Counted from the stretch's first letter, positions 24,634 through 34,153 are shown. The stretch is 59,579 nucleotides of DNA from an uncultured Hyphomicrobiales bacterium (GCA_903884435.1 CAISEY010000224.1:1-59579), one strand, 5' to 3'. A program made the numbers and translations. The notes: generated from the sequence alone by a model not told the origin.

Positions 24634-26340
24634 ATGGCCACCGACAAAGACACGACAGTCGCCGAATCCTACATCACAGCCCTGCACGCCTGCGGCATCA
24701 CGCATGTCTTCTCGAATGGCGGCACGGATTTCGCCCCGCTCATCGAGGGCATCGTCAAGATGCGCTCGCGCGGCCAGCCAACGCCGGATTTCATCACGGT
24801 TCCGCACGAGAACGTCGCCACCGCCATGGCCCAGGGCTTCTGGAAGGTGGCGGGCCGCCCCGCCGCCGTGATGGTTCACGTCAACGTCGGCACCGCGAAC
24901 ACGATTTGCGGCGTCATGAACGCCCAACGCGACAACACGCCGATGCTGCTCGCCGCCGGCCGCACGCCGCTCACGGAACAAGGGCACGCCGGCTCGCGCG
25001 ACATCGGCATTCACTGGGCGCAGGAACAGGCCGACCAGGGCGCCATGCTGCGCCAGAACGTCAAGTGGGATTACGAACTTCGCCACGGCCAGCCGATCAA
25101 CACGCTGGTGACGCGCGCCCTCGACATCGCCATGAGCGAGCCGAAGGGCCCCGTCTATCTGACGCTGCCGCGCGAGGCGCTCGGCGACTCCGGGATCGAC
25201 CCGGGCCCGATGCCGCGCGGACGGCCCACGGGCTCCGCCGCCGCCGCGCCCGCGGTCGCCGCCCTCGAACAGGCGGCGGACATGATCGCGAAAGCGCAAT
25301 TTCCGCTGATCGTCGCCGGCCGCTCGGGCAATTCGCCCGGCGCCTTCGACGCGCTTGGCCTGCTGGCGCTTGAACACGCCATCGCCGTGACGAGCGGCCC
25401 GCAACCAAACATCGCCTCCGACAATCCGATGAACCTCGGCGCGCTGACGAAGCCGCTGCTGGAGGCCGCCGACGTGATCGTCGTTCTGGAATCGCCGGTG
25501 CCGTGGCTGCCGCGCGTCATGCAGCCCGGCGCGAACGCGAAGGTGATCCACATCGCGCATGATCCGCTCTACCAGACCTATCCGATGCGCGGCTTCCCGA
25601 GCGATCTCGGCATCGCCGGCGATCCCGGCGCGGCGCTCGTCATGTTGCGCGAAATGCTCAAGACCAGGCAGCGCGGTCACGAGAGCGTCGTGGAGGCGCG
25701 CCGCGCCCGCCTGCTCGACCTGCGCCAGAAGGGCGTCGACGCCCGCAAGGCGATGATCGAGAAAATGATCAGCACCGCGCCGATCAGCCCGATCCTCGTG
25801 GCGCACGCGCTCAACCAGGTGCGCGCGAAGGATTCCATCGTCGTCGAGGAACTGGGCGTGCCCTATTTCTTCCTGGACATCGCGCGCCCCGACGCGTTCA
25901 TCACCGGCTCGTCCGGCGCGCTTGGCATGGGCCTCGGCCAGGCGCTCGGCGCCAAGGCGGCAGCGGGCAATCGTCAGGTCATCTGCACGGTGGGCGACGG
26001 TTCCTACATGTTCGGCGTGCCCCTCGCGGCGAATTACGTGGGACGCGCCGAAAAGCTGCCGACGCTGACGATGGTCTTCAACAATTCGCAATGGTACGCG
26101 GTGCGCCGCGCCACCATGTCGATGTATCCGGACGGAGTCGCCGCCAAGCAGAACAGCCTGCCCATCGTCGATCTCGCGCCGTCGCCCGATTTCGAGAAGG
26201 TGGCGGAAAGCTGCGGCGGTTACGGGGAGCGCGTCGAGGATCCGGCGAAACTGATCCCCGCGATCGAACGCGCGCTGCGCAAGGTGGAAGACGGCCAGCA
26301 GGTGACGCTCAACGTCATCACGGGTCTGCGGCAATATTGA
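24634..26340 (+). CDS. Thiamine diphosphate-dependent enzyme (acetolactate synthase / decarboxylase superfamily)
   Basis: This 568-residue cytosolic enzyme has an N-terminal Pyr domain with the cofactor-activating E59 (VPHEN), a central domain near 205-345, and a C-terminal PP domain with the ThDP/Mg motif from GDG (454-456) to NNSQW (483-487). The acetolactate synthase core is recognisable, but the gene sits with catabolic genes and lacks a small subunit, so a 2-oxoacid decarboxylase, lyase or carboligase is likelier. It ends the ten-gene run. Its last 23 bases overlap the 3' end of the convergent cfa-like gene. Confidence 0.9.
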   Translation: MATDKDTTVAESYITALHACGITHVFSNGGTDFAPLIEGIVKMRSRGQPTPDFITVPHENVATAMAQGFWKVAGRPAAVMVHVNVGTANTICGVMNAQRDNTPMLLAAGRTPLTEQGHAGSRDIGIHWAQEQADQGAMLRQNVKWDYELRHGQPINTLVTRALDIAMSEPKGPVYLTLPREALGDSGIDPGPMPRGRPTGSAAAAPAVAALEQAADMIAKAQFPLIVAGRSGNSPGAFDALGLLALEHAIAVTSGPQPNIASDNPMNLGALTKPLLEAADVIVVLESPVPWLPRVMQPGANAKVIHIAHDPLYQTYPMRGFPSDLGIAGDPGAALVMLREMLKTRQRGHESVVEARRARLLDLRQKGVDARKAMIEKMISTAPISPILVAHALNQVRAKDSIVVEELGVPYFFLDIARPDAFITGSSGALGMGLGQALGAKAAAGNRQVICTVGDGSYMFGVPLAANYVGRAEKLPTLTMVFNNSQWYAVRRATMSMYPDGVAAKQNSLPIVDLAPSPDFEKVAESCGGYGERVEDPAKLIPAIERALRKVEDGQQVTLNVITGLRQY

Positions 26341-27619
26341 ACCCGCCGCGAAGGGGGCGCGCTGAGCGCCCCTGTTCGCTGGCGAGCCTGACGCCGCGCG
26401 GCGCGGTTTCGAGACGCCGCAGCTCGTCTTCCCGCTCCTTCATGTAATCGCGCGTCAACGGAAGCGCGTCGACTTTCCTGGCGAGCTGAAACTGGAACAC
26501 CACGTTTTCGCCGCGTCGGAACGATGCTTCGGACGCGGCCAGGTAAAACTCCCACATCCGGCAAAATCGCTCGTCGTAGATCGCCGCCGCCTCCCCGCGC
26601 CGCGCCATGAATCGATCCCGCCACGCCTTCAGCGTCATCGCGTAGTGCAGGCGCAGGACTTCGACGTCGGTGACGAGGAGGCCAGCCCGTTCGATCGCCG
26701 CGAGCACTTCCGACATGGCGGGAATGTAGCCGCCGGGGAAAATGTATTTCGTGATCCAGGGATTGGTGTCGCCGGGACCGTCCGTTCGTCCGATCGTGTG
26801 GACGAGCGCGATCCCGTCGTCGGTCAGGCAGTCGGCGATCTTGCGGAAGAACGTGTCGAAAAATCCGACGCCGACGTGTTCGAACATGCCGACGGAGACG
26901 ACGCGGTCGAATTTTTCCGACACGCTTCGGTAATCCTGCAAGCGGAAATCGATGTTCGCCGCGCGCCCGACCGCGCGCTGGCGGGCCATGGCGAATTGCT
27001 CCCGCGAAAGGGTCACTCCGGTGACGGAGGCCTCGCAATAGCGGGCGAGATACAGCGCGAGACCACCCCAGCCGCAGCCGATGTCCAGCACTCTTTGTCC
27101 AGGATCGATCGCGAGCTTGGCCGCGATGCGGCGCTTCTTCGCGAGTTGAGCGTCTTCGAGCGTGTCGACAGCCGTCTCGAAACAGGCGCAGGAATACTGG
27201 AGATCGGAATCGAGAAACATCGAGTAGATTCGCGCGTCGATGTCGTAGTGATGCGCCACGTTCCGGCGCGCGCGCCGCGCGTTGTTCAACTGGCGCAGGC
27301 GGCGGGTGGCGACGCGCAGACGATTGAGGAAACGGATGCGGCGGGGCTCGCCGGCGCGACCGAGGTTTCGCAGGCCCAGTTCGATGACGTCGAAAATATC
27401 GCCGGGGCCGACGGTGAGAAGGCCGTCCGTGTAAAGCTCGCCAAGAGCGAGTTCAGGATCCATCATCAGACGTCGTTCCGCCGCGGTGGACGCGAACCGG
27501 ACGCCGACGGGTTGCCCCGTCCCGTCGCCGGCGAGAAAGACGCGTCCCGACGACCGGGTGACGACGAGAGTCCCCTCGCGAATGAAGTTTTTCAGGAAAT
27601 GCCCGAGCAATCCATCCAT
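26318..27619 (-). CDS. cfa: Cyclopropane-fatty-acyl-phospholipid synthase family protein
   Basis: This 433-residue SAM-dependent enzyme adds a methylene bridge across membrane lipid double bonds. Seen: an N-terminal lipid-binding region to about residue 115, NVAHHYDIDARIYSMFLD, the SAM loop VLDIGCGWGG (177-186), GVTLSREQF, and the FPGGYIPAMSEV and EFYLAASE segments of the active-site domain. Length agrees with the family. Its 3' end overlaps the ThDP gene by 23 bases. A 251-base promoter gap separates it from the divergent heme-propeller gene. Confidence 0.92.
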   Translation of the reverse strand: MDGLLGHFLKNFIREGTLVVTRSSGRVFLAGDGTGQPVGVRFASTAAERRLMMDPELALGELYTDGLLTVGPGDIFDVIELGLRNLGRAGEPRRIRFLNRLRVATRRLRQLNNARRARRNVAHHYDIDARIYSMFLDSDLQYSCACFETAVDTLEDAQLAKKRRIAAKLAIDPGQRVLDIGCGWGGLALYLARYCEASVTGVTLSREQFAMARQRAVGRAANIDFRLQDYRSVSEKFDRVVSVGMFEHVGVGFFDTFFRKIADCLTDDGIALVHTIGRTDGPGDTNPWITKYIFPGGYIPAMSEVLAAIERAGLLVTDVEVLRLHYAMTLKAWRDRFMARRGEAAAIYDERFCRMWEFYLAASEASFRRGENVVFQFQLARKVDALPLTRDYMKEREDELRRLETAPRGVRLASEQGRSARPLRGGFNIAADP

Positions 27620-27646
27620 GGTCGCCTCGCATTCGCGCGCGAAACC

Positions 27647-27664
27647 GGCCCATCACCATGGGCC
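27647..27664. promoter_or_regulatory. Palindromic site in a divergent promoter gap
   Basis: GGCCCAT and ATGGGCC form a perfect 7-bp inverted repeat with a CACC spacer, 28 bases upstream of the cfa-like start on the minus strand and about 207 bases before the heme-propeller gene. It could be an operator or a leader hairpin. Nothing else stands out in 27620-27870. Confidence 0.35.
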
Positions 27665-27870
27665 CGGACTACAGGAGATTGATTTTCAAGCGTAAATCCG
27701 GACGAACGTCAAGGGAATATCCGGACTCCCGACGCGCCGGGGCGTCGGCGGGGCCAGCGTCCCGAAGGGACGACAGAGCCCCGCCGTCGCCCGCTCCATC
27801 GCGGGACGTTGCGCCCGGCGCGCGATTATGCGTGAATAAGACAAGGAAAAAATCATCGGGGAGGCGCCGC

Positions 27871-30027
27871 ATGGCGATCGGAAAAGCCCTTTTCGCCATC
27901 CTCGCCGGACTCGCGCCGGCGCTCGCCCAGGAGGGGGCCGTCTCGATTGGCGCGAACGATCTCGGCGGCGTCGTGAGAAGCTCGAACGGCCCCGAAGCAG
28001 GCGTCTGGGTCATCGCGGAAACGATGGATCTGAAGACGAAATTCGCGAAAATCGTGGTCACCGACGACCAGGGGCGTTTCGTCGTCCCGGAACTTCCGAA
28101 GGCGAATTACAACGTCTGGGTGCGCGGATACGGGCTCGTCGATTCCGCCAAGACGCAATCGGCGCCGGGCCGCCTTCTCGATCTGGCGGCGGTCGTCGCG
28201 CCGGACGAGTCAGCCGCCGCGCAATATTACCCGGCGGTCTACTGGCTTTCGATGCTCGACGTGCCCGCGGCCTCGGAGTTTCCCGGCACGGGCGGCAAGG
28301 GCAACCGGATTCCGCCCGCCCTTCGCACCCAAAGCCACTGGCTCGACGGCATCAAGACGCATGGCTGCAACACCTGCCACCAGCTCGGCAATCTGGCGAC
28401 GCGAACCATTCCCGAGGGACTGGGCAAGTTCGCGACATCCGCCGAGGCGTGGTTTCGCCGCATCCACTCGGGCCAGGCGAGCGAGCTCATGTTGCGCAAC
28501 ATCAGCCGCCTCGACGTGCCGCGCGCGATCCGGCATTTCGCCGACTGGACCGACCGGATCGCCGCCGGCGAACTGCCGGCGTCGAAACCGGAGAGGCCGC
28601 GAGGCGTCGAGCGCAATCTCGTGGTGACGCTGTGGGACTGGTCGCGGCCCTATGTCTACATTCACGACGAAATCGGGACCGACAAGCGCGATCCGCGCGT
28701 CAACGCCAACGGGCCGCTCTACGGTTCGCCGGAATGGAGCTCGGACATGGTTCCGGTGCTCGATCCCGTCGCCCACGCGGCGAGCGAGATCAAATTGCCG
28801 GTGCGCGATCCGCGCACGATTTCCTCGCGCGAGGATCCGATGTACGCGCCCTCGCCCTACTGGGGCGAGGAACGCGTCTGGGACAGCCAGACGTCCCCGC
28901 ACAATCCGATGATGGATCAAAAGTCCCGCGTCTGGTTCACGCAACGCATCCGCAACGACAGGAACCCCGCCTTCTGCCAGGCGGGCTCGTCGCATCCCTC
29001 GGCGAAAGTGTTTCCGCTGCCGCGCTCGGCGCGCCAGCTGTCCGTCTACGATCCCGCGACGAAGAAAATCACGATGATCGACACGTGTTTCTCGACGCAT
29101 CACCTCGAATTCGCCGAGGACGCGAACAACACGCTCTGGCTCAGCGCCGGGTTCGGCGGCAATGGCGGCGGCGACGTCGTGGGCTGGTTCGACACGAAGA
29201 CATTCGACGAGACCGGCGACGAACAACGCGCGCAGGGCTGGACGCCGCTGATCCTCGACACCAACGGCAACGGCAAGCGCGACGAATACGTCGAGCCGCG
29301 AGCCGCGGTGGACCCAGCGAAAGACAAGCGCATCGTCGCCCCGCTCTACGGCATCGCGTACAACCCCGTCGATGGCTCCATCTGGGGCTCGGTCGTCGCG
29401 TTTCCCGGCGCCGTCGTGCGCATCGCGCCGGGGAGCGATCCCTCGACGACCGCGCTCGCCGAAATCTACGAGGTTCCCTTCAACGATCCGCGCGCGCCCG
29501 TCAGCGGCTACTCGCCGCGCGGGATGGACATCGACCGCGACGGCGTCGCCTGGCTTCCGCTCGCGAGCGGACACCTCGCGAGTTTCGACCGGCGCAAGTG
29601 CAAGGTGCTGAACGGCCCGACCGCGACCGGCAAGCACTGCCCCGAAGGCTGGACATTGCATCCGTTTCCGGTTCCCCAATACCGCGGCGTGAGCGAATCC
29701 GGCAGCGCGGAGGCGAGCTATTTCACCTGGGTCGACCAGCACGACACGCTTGGCCTTGGCCGCGGCGTGCCGCTCGCCACCGGCAACCTGTCGGACTCGC
29801 TGCACGCCTTCGTCGATGGAAAATTCGTCGAACTGCGCGTGCCCTACCCCATGGGGTTTTTCTCCAAGGGGATGGACGGACGCGTCGATGATCCCGCCGC
29901 CGGATGGAAGGGCAAGGGGCTCTGGTCGAACTACGCCGAACGCGCGCCCTTCCACATCGAGGGAGGCAAGGGCACGCGGCCCAAGGTCGTGAAATTCCAG
30001 TTGCGGCCCGACCCGCTGGCGCGCTGA
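27871..30027 (+). CDS. Secreted single-heme CxxCH protein with carboxypeptidase-regulatory-like domain and propeller-like body
   Basis: This 718-residue exported protein has a signal peptide (1-20, ending ALAQ). Residues about 26-110 look like a carboxypeptidase-regulatory/CNA-B beta sandwich (GGVVRSSNGPEAGVWVIAE). One c-type heme site C166-NTC-H170 follows, with a helical cytochrome-like segment to about 240. Residues about 300-700 have repeated propeller-like stretches (LWLSAGFGGNGGGDVVGWFD, YGIAYNPVDGSIWGSV, GMDIDRDGVAWLPL) like Vgb-type lyases. It would act in the periplasm as an electron-transfer or binding protein; its activity is unknown. ATG 27871 has GGGGAGG upstream, and an alpha/beta hydrolase gene follows 19 bases later. 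Confidence 0.85.
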   Translation: MAIGKALFAILAGLAPALAQEGAVSIGANDLGGVVRSSNGPEAGVWVIAETMDLKTKFAKIVVTDDQGRFVVPELPKANYNVWVRGYGLVDSAKTQSAPGRLLDLAAVVAPDESAAAQYYPAVYWLSMLDVPAASEFPGTGGKGNRIPPALRTQSHWLDGIKTHGCNTCHQLGNLATRTIPEGLGKFATSAEAWFRRIHSGQASELMLRNISRLDVPRAIRHFADWTDRIAAGELPASKPERPRGVERNLVVTLWDWSRPYVYIHDEIGTDKRDPRVNANGPLYGSPEWSSDMVPVLDPVAHAASEIKLPVRDPRTISSREDPMYAPSPYWGEERVWDSQTSPHNPMMDQKSRVWFTQRIRNDRNPAFCQAGSSHPSAKVFPLPRSARQLSVYDPATKKITMIDTCFSTHHLEFAEDANNTLWLSAGFGGNGGGDVVGWFDTKTFDETGDEQRAQGWTPLILDTNGNGKRDEYVEPRAAVDPAKDKRIVAPLYGIAYNPVDGSIWGSVVAFPGAVVRIAPGSDPSTTALAEIYEVPFNDPRAPVSGYSPRGMDIDRDGVAWLPLASGHLASFDRRKCKVLNGPTATGKHCPEGWTLHPFPVPQYRGVSESGSAEASYFTWVDQHDTLGLGRGVPLATGNLSDSLHAFVDGKFVELRVPYPMGFFSKGMDGRVDDPAAGWKGKGLWSNYAERAPFHIEGGKGTRPKVVKFQLRPDPLAR

Positions 30028-30046
30028 CGCAAACAGGGAGGCGAGA

Positions 30047-30898
30047 ATGGCCATTCGCGCGCACAGGACCGGAACCGTCGTCTCCGGCGACGTGACGATC
30101 TTTTACCGGGTTTTCGGCAAGCCTGGCCGCGCGCCGGCGCTGATCATGCACGGCGCCAATTATTTTGATTCCCTCGACTGGCTCGCGGTCGCCGACGGGA
30201 TCGCGACCGACCGCGAGGTCGTCTGTTACGACAAGCGCGGCTTCGGCAATTCCACCTGGAGCCCCGGCAAGGATTACTCGCTCGACGCGCATGTCGGCGA
30301 CGCCATGATGATCGCCGGCGAACTTGGCTGGCGCAAGTTCATTCCGATGGGACATTCGGCGTCCGGGCGGCTCGCCATCACGATCGCGGCGAATTTTCCC
30401 GATCGCGTCGCGGCGCTGATCGTGCCCGATAGCGGCATGGGCGGCGAAGAGGGAGGCGGACAGCGCCAGACGACCGGCAATCCGCTTCTGATTTTCGAAA
30501 GCGTCGAGGCGGCCATGGCGAGTTTCGCCAAACTCGCCAATCCTCCGCGCGTTTCGCACGACCGGGCGCGCGCGGAAGCGGCGCTCGTCAAGGTGGACAA
30601 TGGCTACATGCTGCGGCGCGATCCGGATTTCCAGAACGCGAACCCGGTGGGCGAAGCCGCCGGACTGCCAAGGCGGCCGCCCTCGAACGTCTGGGACGAC
30701 CTGGCGAAAGTGACGTGTCCCGTCATGTTTCTGCGCGGCGCGCGTTCTGATCGCTGGAAGGATCCGAAAGTGCTGGAGCGTCTCGAGCGCGAGTATCCGA
30801 AACTCCTGATGGTCGTCGTCGATTCGCAACACGACGTCGCCGATCAGGCGCCCGGCGCCGTGATCGCGCGCGTGCGTGAATTCATCTCGAACATCTGA
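30047..30898 (+). CDS. Alpha/beta hydrolase
   Basis: This 283-residue cytosolic hydrolase has nucleophile S104 in GHSASG, the oxyanion segment ALIMHGANYF, VVCYDKRGFGNS before it, and a probable catalytic His in DSQHDVADQAPG near residue 264. Domain order and length fit the general ester, C-C bond or epoxide hydrolase group. A cap lies around residues 140-215. CAGGGAGGCGAGA precedes ATG 30047. It is second in the heme-propeller cluster; the substrate is not predictable. Confidence 0.88.
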   Translation: MAIRAHRTGTVVSGDVTIFYRVFGKPGRAPALIMHGANYFDSLDWLAVADGIATDREVVCYDKRGFGNSTWSPGKDYSLDAHVGDAMMIAGELGWRKFIPMGHSASGRLAITIAANFPDRVAALIVPDSGMGGEEGGGQRQTTGNPLLIFESVEAAMASFAKLANPPRVSHDRARAEAALVKVDNGYMLRRDPDFQNANPVGEAAGLPRRPPSNVWDDLAKVTCPVMFLRGARSDRWKDPKVLERLEREYPKLLMVVVDSQHDVADQAPGAVIARVREFISNI

Positions 30899-30907
30899 GG
30901 CGAGCCC

Positions 30908-32074
30908 GTGCCCGACGACCAGAATTTCGCCCCGGTTTCCTCCGGAGGCATCAAGCATCTCTGCCGCCTCGAGACCGCCGGCGGCGGGCAGATCACCATC
31001 GATGGACGCCACGCCTACATTGGCCACCAGAACGGGCCGGAAGGAACCACCATCCTCGATATTTCCGATCCGCGCGAGCCCAGGACGCTGAGCGTCACGA
31101 TGGTTCCAGATCCGACGACGCACACGCACAAGGTGCGCGTCGTTGGCGACATCATGATCGTCAATTGCGAGCATCAGCCAGGCTCCGGGCGGCGCGCCGA
31201 TTTTCAGGGCGGCGGCTTCCGGATTTACGACGTGAAGGACCGGACGAACCCGCGGCTGATCAAGTTCGTGAAGACCCATGGCAAGGGCGTGCACCGCTTC
31301 GATCTCGACGAGACTTACGTCTACGTCTCGACGGAGGCGGAGGGCTTCGTCGGCAATATTCTGGAGACCTACGACATTCGCGACCCCGCGAGGCCAGCGA
31401 AGGTTTCGCAATGGTGGCTGCCCGGACAGAACGTCGCCGCGGGCGAGGAGCCGCATCCGAAAAAGACCGAGCATCGCCTGCATCACGCCCTGCGTTGCGG
31501 CGATGAAATGTACGCGGGCTACTGGGGCTCCGGCCTCGCCATCGTCGACGTGTCGGACATCGCCCGCCCCCGCACGTTGAGCCATTATCAATACGATCCG
31601 CCCTCGCCCGAGCCGACGCACACGTTCCTGAAGGTTCCCTTCAGGATCGGCGGGCGGAGCATCGCGGTGTCCACCGAGGAGGAACGCACGAAGCGCGGCC
31701 CGGACGAGGGCAAGCCGCACGCGCCCTTCCGCACGTGGGACGTGAGCGACCCGAAAAAGCCGAGGCTGCTTTCGTCGTTTCACGTTCCCGAAACAGGCGC
31801 GCCGCACGCCGGTCCCGGCGTGCGCTTCGGCGCGCATCAATTGCGCGAAAAAGTCGACGCGGATTGCCTGTGTTACGTCACCTGGTTCGCCGCGGGCCTG
31901 CGCATTCTCGACATCGGCGATCCCGACGCGCCCGTGGAGCGCGGCTTTTTCATTCCCCGGCCCGGCGCCGGCAAGACGCAGCCCTACACCAACGACGTGT
32001 CGCGGGATTCGCGCGGGCTGATCTGGTTCACCGACAAGGCGCGCGGGCTCGACGTCATCGAGTGCGCGTTCTAG
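30908..32074 (+). CDS. LVIVD-repeat beta-propeller protein
   Basis: This 388-residue protein has repeats that end in a strand plus ILDISDPREPR-type turns: TTILDISDPREPRTL, FRIYDVKDRTNPRLI, LETYDIRDPARPAKV, LAIVDVSDIARPRTL, FRTWDVSDPKKPRLL and LRILDIGDPDAPVER. That is six visible blades, as in LVIVD propellers. No signal peptide is seen after GTG 30908 (GAGGCGAG upstream), so it would be cytosolic, unlike its secreted heme neighbour. Conserved His and Cys residues (THTHK, HRLHHALRCGDEM, LCYVTW) could bind metal. The family function is not established. Confidence 0.86.
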   Translation: MPDDQNFAPVSSGGIKHLCRLETAGGGQITIDGRHAYIGHQNGPEGTTILDISDPREPRTLSVTMVPDPTTHTHKVRVVGDIMIVNCEHQPGSGRRADFQGGGFRIYDVKDRTNPRLIKFVKTHGKGVHRFDLDETYVYVSTEAEGFVGNILETYDIRDPARPAKVSQWWLPGQNVAAGEEPHPKKTEHRLHHALRCGDEMYAGYWGSGLAIVDVSDIARPRTLSHYQYDPPSPEPTHTFLKVPFRIGGRSIAVSTEEERTKRGPDEGKPHAPFRTWDVSDPKKPRLLSSFHVPETGAPHAGPGVRFGAHQLREKVDADCLCYVTWFAAGLRILDIGDPDAPVERGFFIPRPGAGKTQPYTNDVSRDSRGLIWFTDKARGLDVIECAF

Positions 32075-32106
32075 CGCCGCGAGGCGCGATTTCCGGGGAG
32101 GGCGCG

Positions 32107-33120
32107 ATGCGCGCAAGCTTGCCAGTTCTCGCCGGCCTCGCGCTGCTGGCCAGCGGCGCCGCGCGGGCGCAGGAGCCCTTCTACAAGGGCAAGACGCTGC
32201 GCATCGTCATTTCGACGGGCGTCGCCGGCGGCTACGCGGAATACGCGCGCGCGCTGGAAAAGCACTTGCCGAAACACCTCGCGGGCGCGCCGGGCGTCAT
32301 CGTGCAGGCGATGCCCGGCGCGGGCGGGCTGCTCGCGATGAATCACGTCTATTCGCTCGCGCCGAAAGACGGGACCACGATCGGGCTTGTTCATTCGACG
32401 ACGCCGATGGCGCCCTTGTGGGGCGCCAATGGCGCGCGCTACGACACGCAAAAATTCAACTGGCTCGCGGCGCTCGACAGGGCCGATGGCGTCTGCACCG
32501 TCTGGCACACGGCGAGCGTGAAGACTTTCGCGGATTTGATCTCGAAGCCCATGACCTCCGGCACGATGGGCGCCGGCTCCGAAACCGGGCTCTATCCGAC
32601 GTTTCTCAACACGCGCCTTGGAGCCAAAATCAAGATCATCGGCGGTTACGCCAATGGCAGCGACATCGATCTCGCCATGGAGCGCGGCGAGATCGACGGA
32701 CGCTGCGGAACGCATCTGACGACGTACAGGGCCCTGCACCCGCAGTGGATGGCGCAGGGCAAGATCAATGTCCCCGTCGTCATCGGCGACAGACGGATCG
32801 CGGGATTTCCCGATTCGCCCGCCGCGATGGAATTCATCGGGGATCCACGGGTTCGGCGGGAACTGGAATTGTTGATGGTGTCGCAGACCTACAATCGCCC
32901 CATGATGGCGCCGCCGGGCACGCCGCCCGAACGCGTCGCGGAACTGCGCAAGGGGCTCGCCGACACGGTGGCCGATCCGGATCTGCGCGCCGATCTCGAA
33001 AAAAGGCATCTGACGCTCGATCCCGTGCCTGGCGAGGAGATGGCGGCGGCTTTCGCGAGGGCCTATTCCTATCCGGCGGACGTTGTCGCCGCCGTGCGAG
33101 CGATGATGGCGGCGAATTGA
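32107..33120 (+). CDS. Bug/TctC-like receptor, copy 2
   Basis: This 337-residue periplasmic receptor has a signal peptide ending ARAQ (residue 21). The mature start is EPFYKGKTLRIVIS, followed by GVAGGYAEYARAL, VQAMPGAGGLLAMNHVY and LAPKDGTTIG. The Asp usually found after the GG turn (GGxxD) is Glu/Ala here, so ligand contacts may differ. A Cys pair (C135 and C199) is possible. GGGGAGGGCG lies before ATG 32107. It is followed 10 bases later by another Bug gene and probably belongs to the same operon as the LVIVD gene. Confidence 0.9.
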   Translation: MRASLPVLAGLALLASGAARAQEPFYKGKTLRIVISTGVAGGYAEYARALEKHLPKHLAGAPGVIVQAMPGAGGLLAMNHVYSLAPKDGTTIGLVHSTTPMAPLWGANGARYDTQKFNWLAALDRADGVCTVWHTASVKTFADLISKPMTSGTMGAGSETGLYPTFLNTRLGAKIKIIGGYANGSDIDLAMERGEIDGRCGTHLTTYRALHPQWMAQGKINVPVVIGDRRIAGFPDSPAAMEFIGDPRVRRELELLMVSQTYNRPMMAPPGTPPERVAELRKGLADTVADPDLRADLEKRHLTLDPVPGEEMAAAFARAYSYPADVVAAVRAMMAAN

Positions 33121-33130
33121 GGAGAGACGC

Positions 33131-34153
33131 GTGTCGGGGCGAATTCGGCGGGTTTTGATTCCGGCTCTCGCGGCGGCGTGCTCCGGCGCCGCGCGCGCGG
33201 ACGATTTTTACGCCGGAAAGACGATCAGCGTGTCCGTCCACGTCGGCGTCGGCGGCACGTATGATTCCTACATTCGGCTCATGGCCCGCCATTTCGGCGC
33301 GCACGTGCCGGGCAATCCCTCCGTCGTCGTCGTCAACCAGGTCGGCGCCGGCGGGCTGCTCTCGTTCAATCACATGGCGCGCGTCGCGCCGCGGGACGGA
33401 ACCTGGCTCGCCCAGGTGACGCAGAGCCTGATCATTCACGAACTCACGGAACAGCCGGGGATGCAGGCCTCGCTCGGCGCGCTGAAGTGGATCGGCAACC
33501 TCAGCCAGTCCAACAATATCGCGATGGCGTGGCCGACATCGACGGTTCGCACGCTCGCGGAGGCGCGGGCGCGGGAATTCAAGGTCGGCGCCACGGGCGT
33601 CGGCTCCACGTCCGCCCAGTTGCCCGCGCTCTACAACGCCCTGCTCGGCACGAAATTCAGACTCATCATCGGCTACAAAAGCAGCGCGGAAATGGACCTC
33701 GCCTGCGAGCGCGGCGAACTCGACGGGCGCAACGTCACGGCCTGGCCAACCTTCGTCGCCGGCCTGCCGCGCGAAACGGCCGCGCGCGTCGGCGCCATCG
33801 TGCAGGTGGGCCTGCGCAAGGATCCGGCCCTGCCGGACACGCCCTTGCTCTCGGACGAGGTGAAGGGCGATCCGGAGAAGGAAGCCATCGCGCGTTTCAC
33901 GGGCCTCAACTGGGCGATGACACGCCCGATCGCGACGGGCCCCGGCGTGCCGGCGGAGCGCGTCGCGATCTTGCGCCGCGCCTTCGACGAGACAATGAAG
34001 GATCCCGCCTTTCTGGAGGAAGCCTCCCGCATGGCCGCGGAGATCGACCCGATGACCGGGGACGAGGTCCAGCGCGCCGTCGCGCAAGTTCTGGCGACGC
34101 CGAAGGACCTCGTGCGGAAGGTGCGATCGATCATGGACGCGGTCGGGAAGTAA
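33131..34153 (+). CDS. Bug/TctC-like receptor, copy 3
   Basis: This 340-residue receptor starts at GTG 33131 with GGAGAG just upstream. The signal peptide runs to about residue 22 (ARADDFY). The mature part reads DDFYAGKTISVSV, GVGGTYDSYIR, HVPGNPSVVVVNQVGAGG and VAPRDGTWLA. It differs clearly from the adjacent copy at 32107, so the pair is not a recent duplication and probably binds different ligands. No TctA/TctB genes follow; the next gene encodes an unrelated MAPEG membrane protein. Confidence 0.9.
   Translation: MSGRIRRVLIPALAAACSGAARADDFYAGKTISVSVHVGVGGTYDSYIRLMARHFGAHVPGNPSVVVVNQVGAGGLLSFNHMARVAPRDGTWLAQVTQSLIIHELTEQPGMQASLGALKWIGNLSQSNNIAMAWPTSTVRTLAEARAREFKVGATGVGSTSAQLPALYNALLGTKFRLIIGYKSSAEMDLACERGELDGRNVTAWPTFVAGLPRETAARVGAIVQVGLRKDPALPDTPLLSDEVKGDPEKEAIARFTGLNWAMTRPIATGPGVPAERVAILRRAFDETMKDPAFLEEASRMAAEIDPMTGDEVQRAVAQVLATPKDLVRKVRSIMDAVGK

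Noticed and set aside
28210..30054. Minus-strand open frame of 614 codons opposite the heme-propeller gene
   Set aside because: The opposite strand carries a signal peptide, CxxCH and propeller repeats; this frame has only biased composition.
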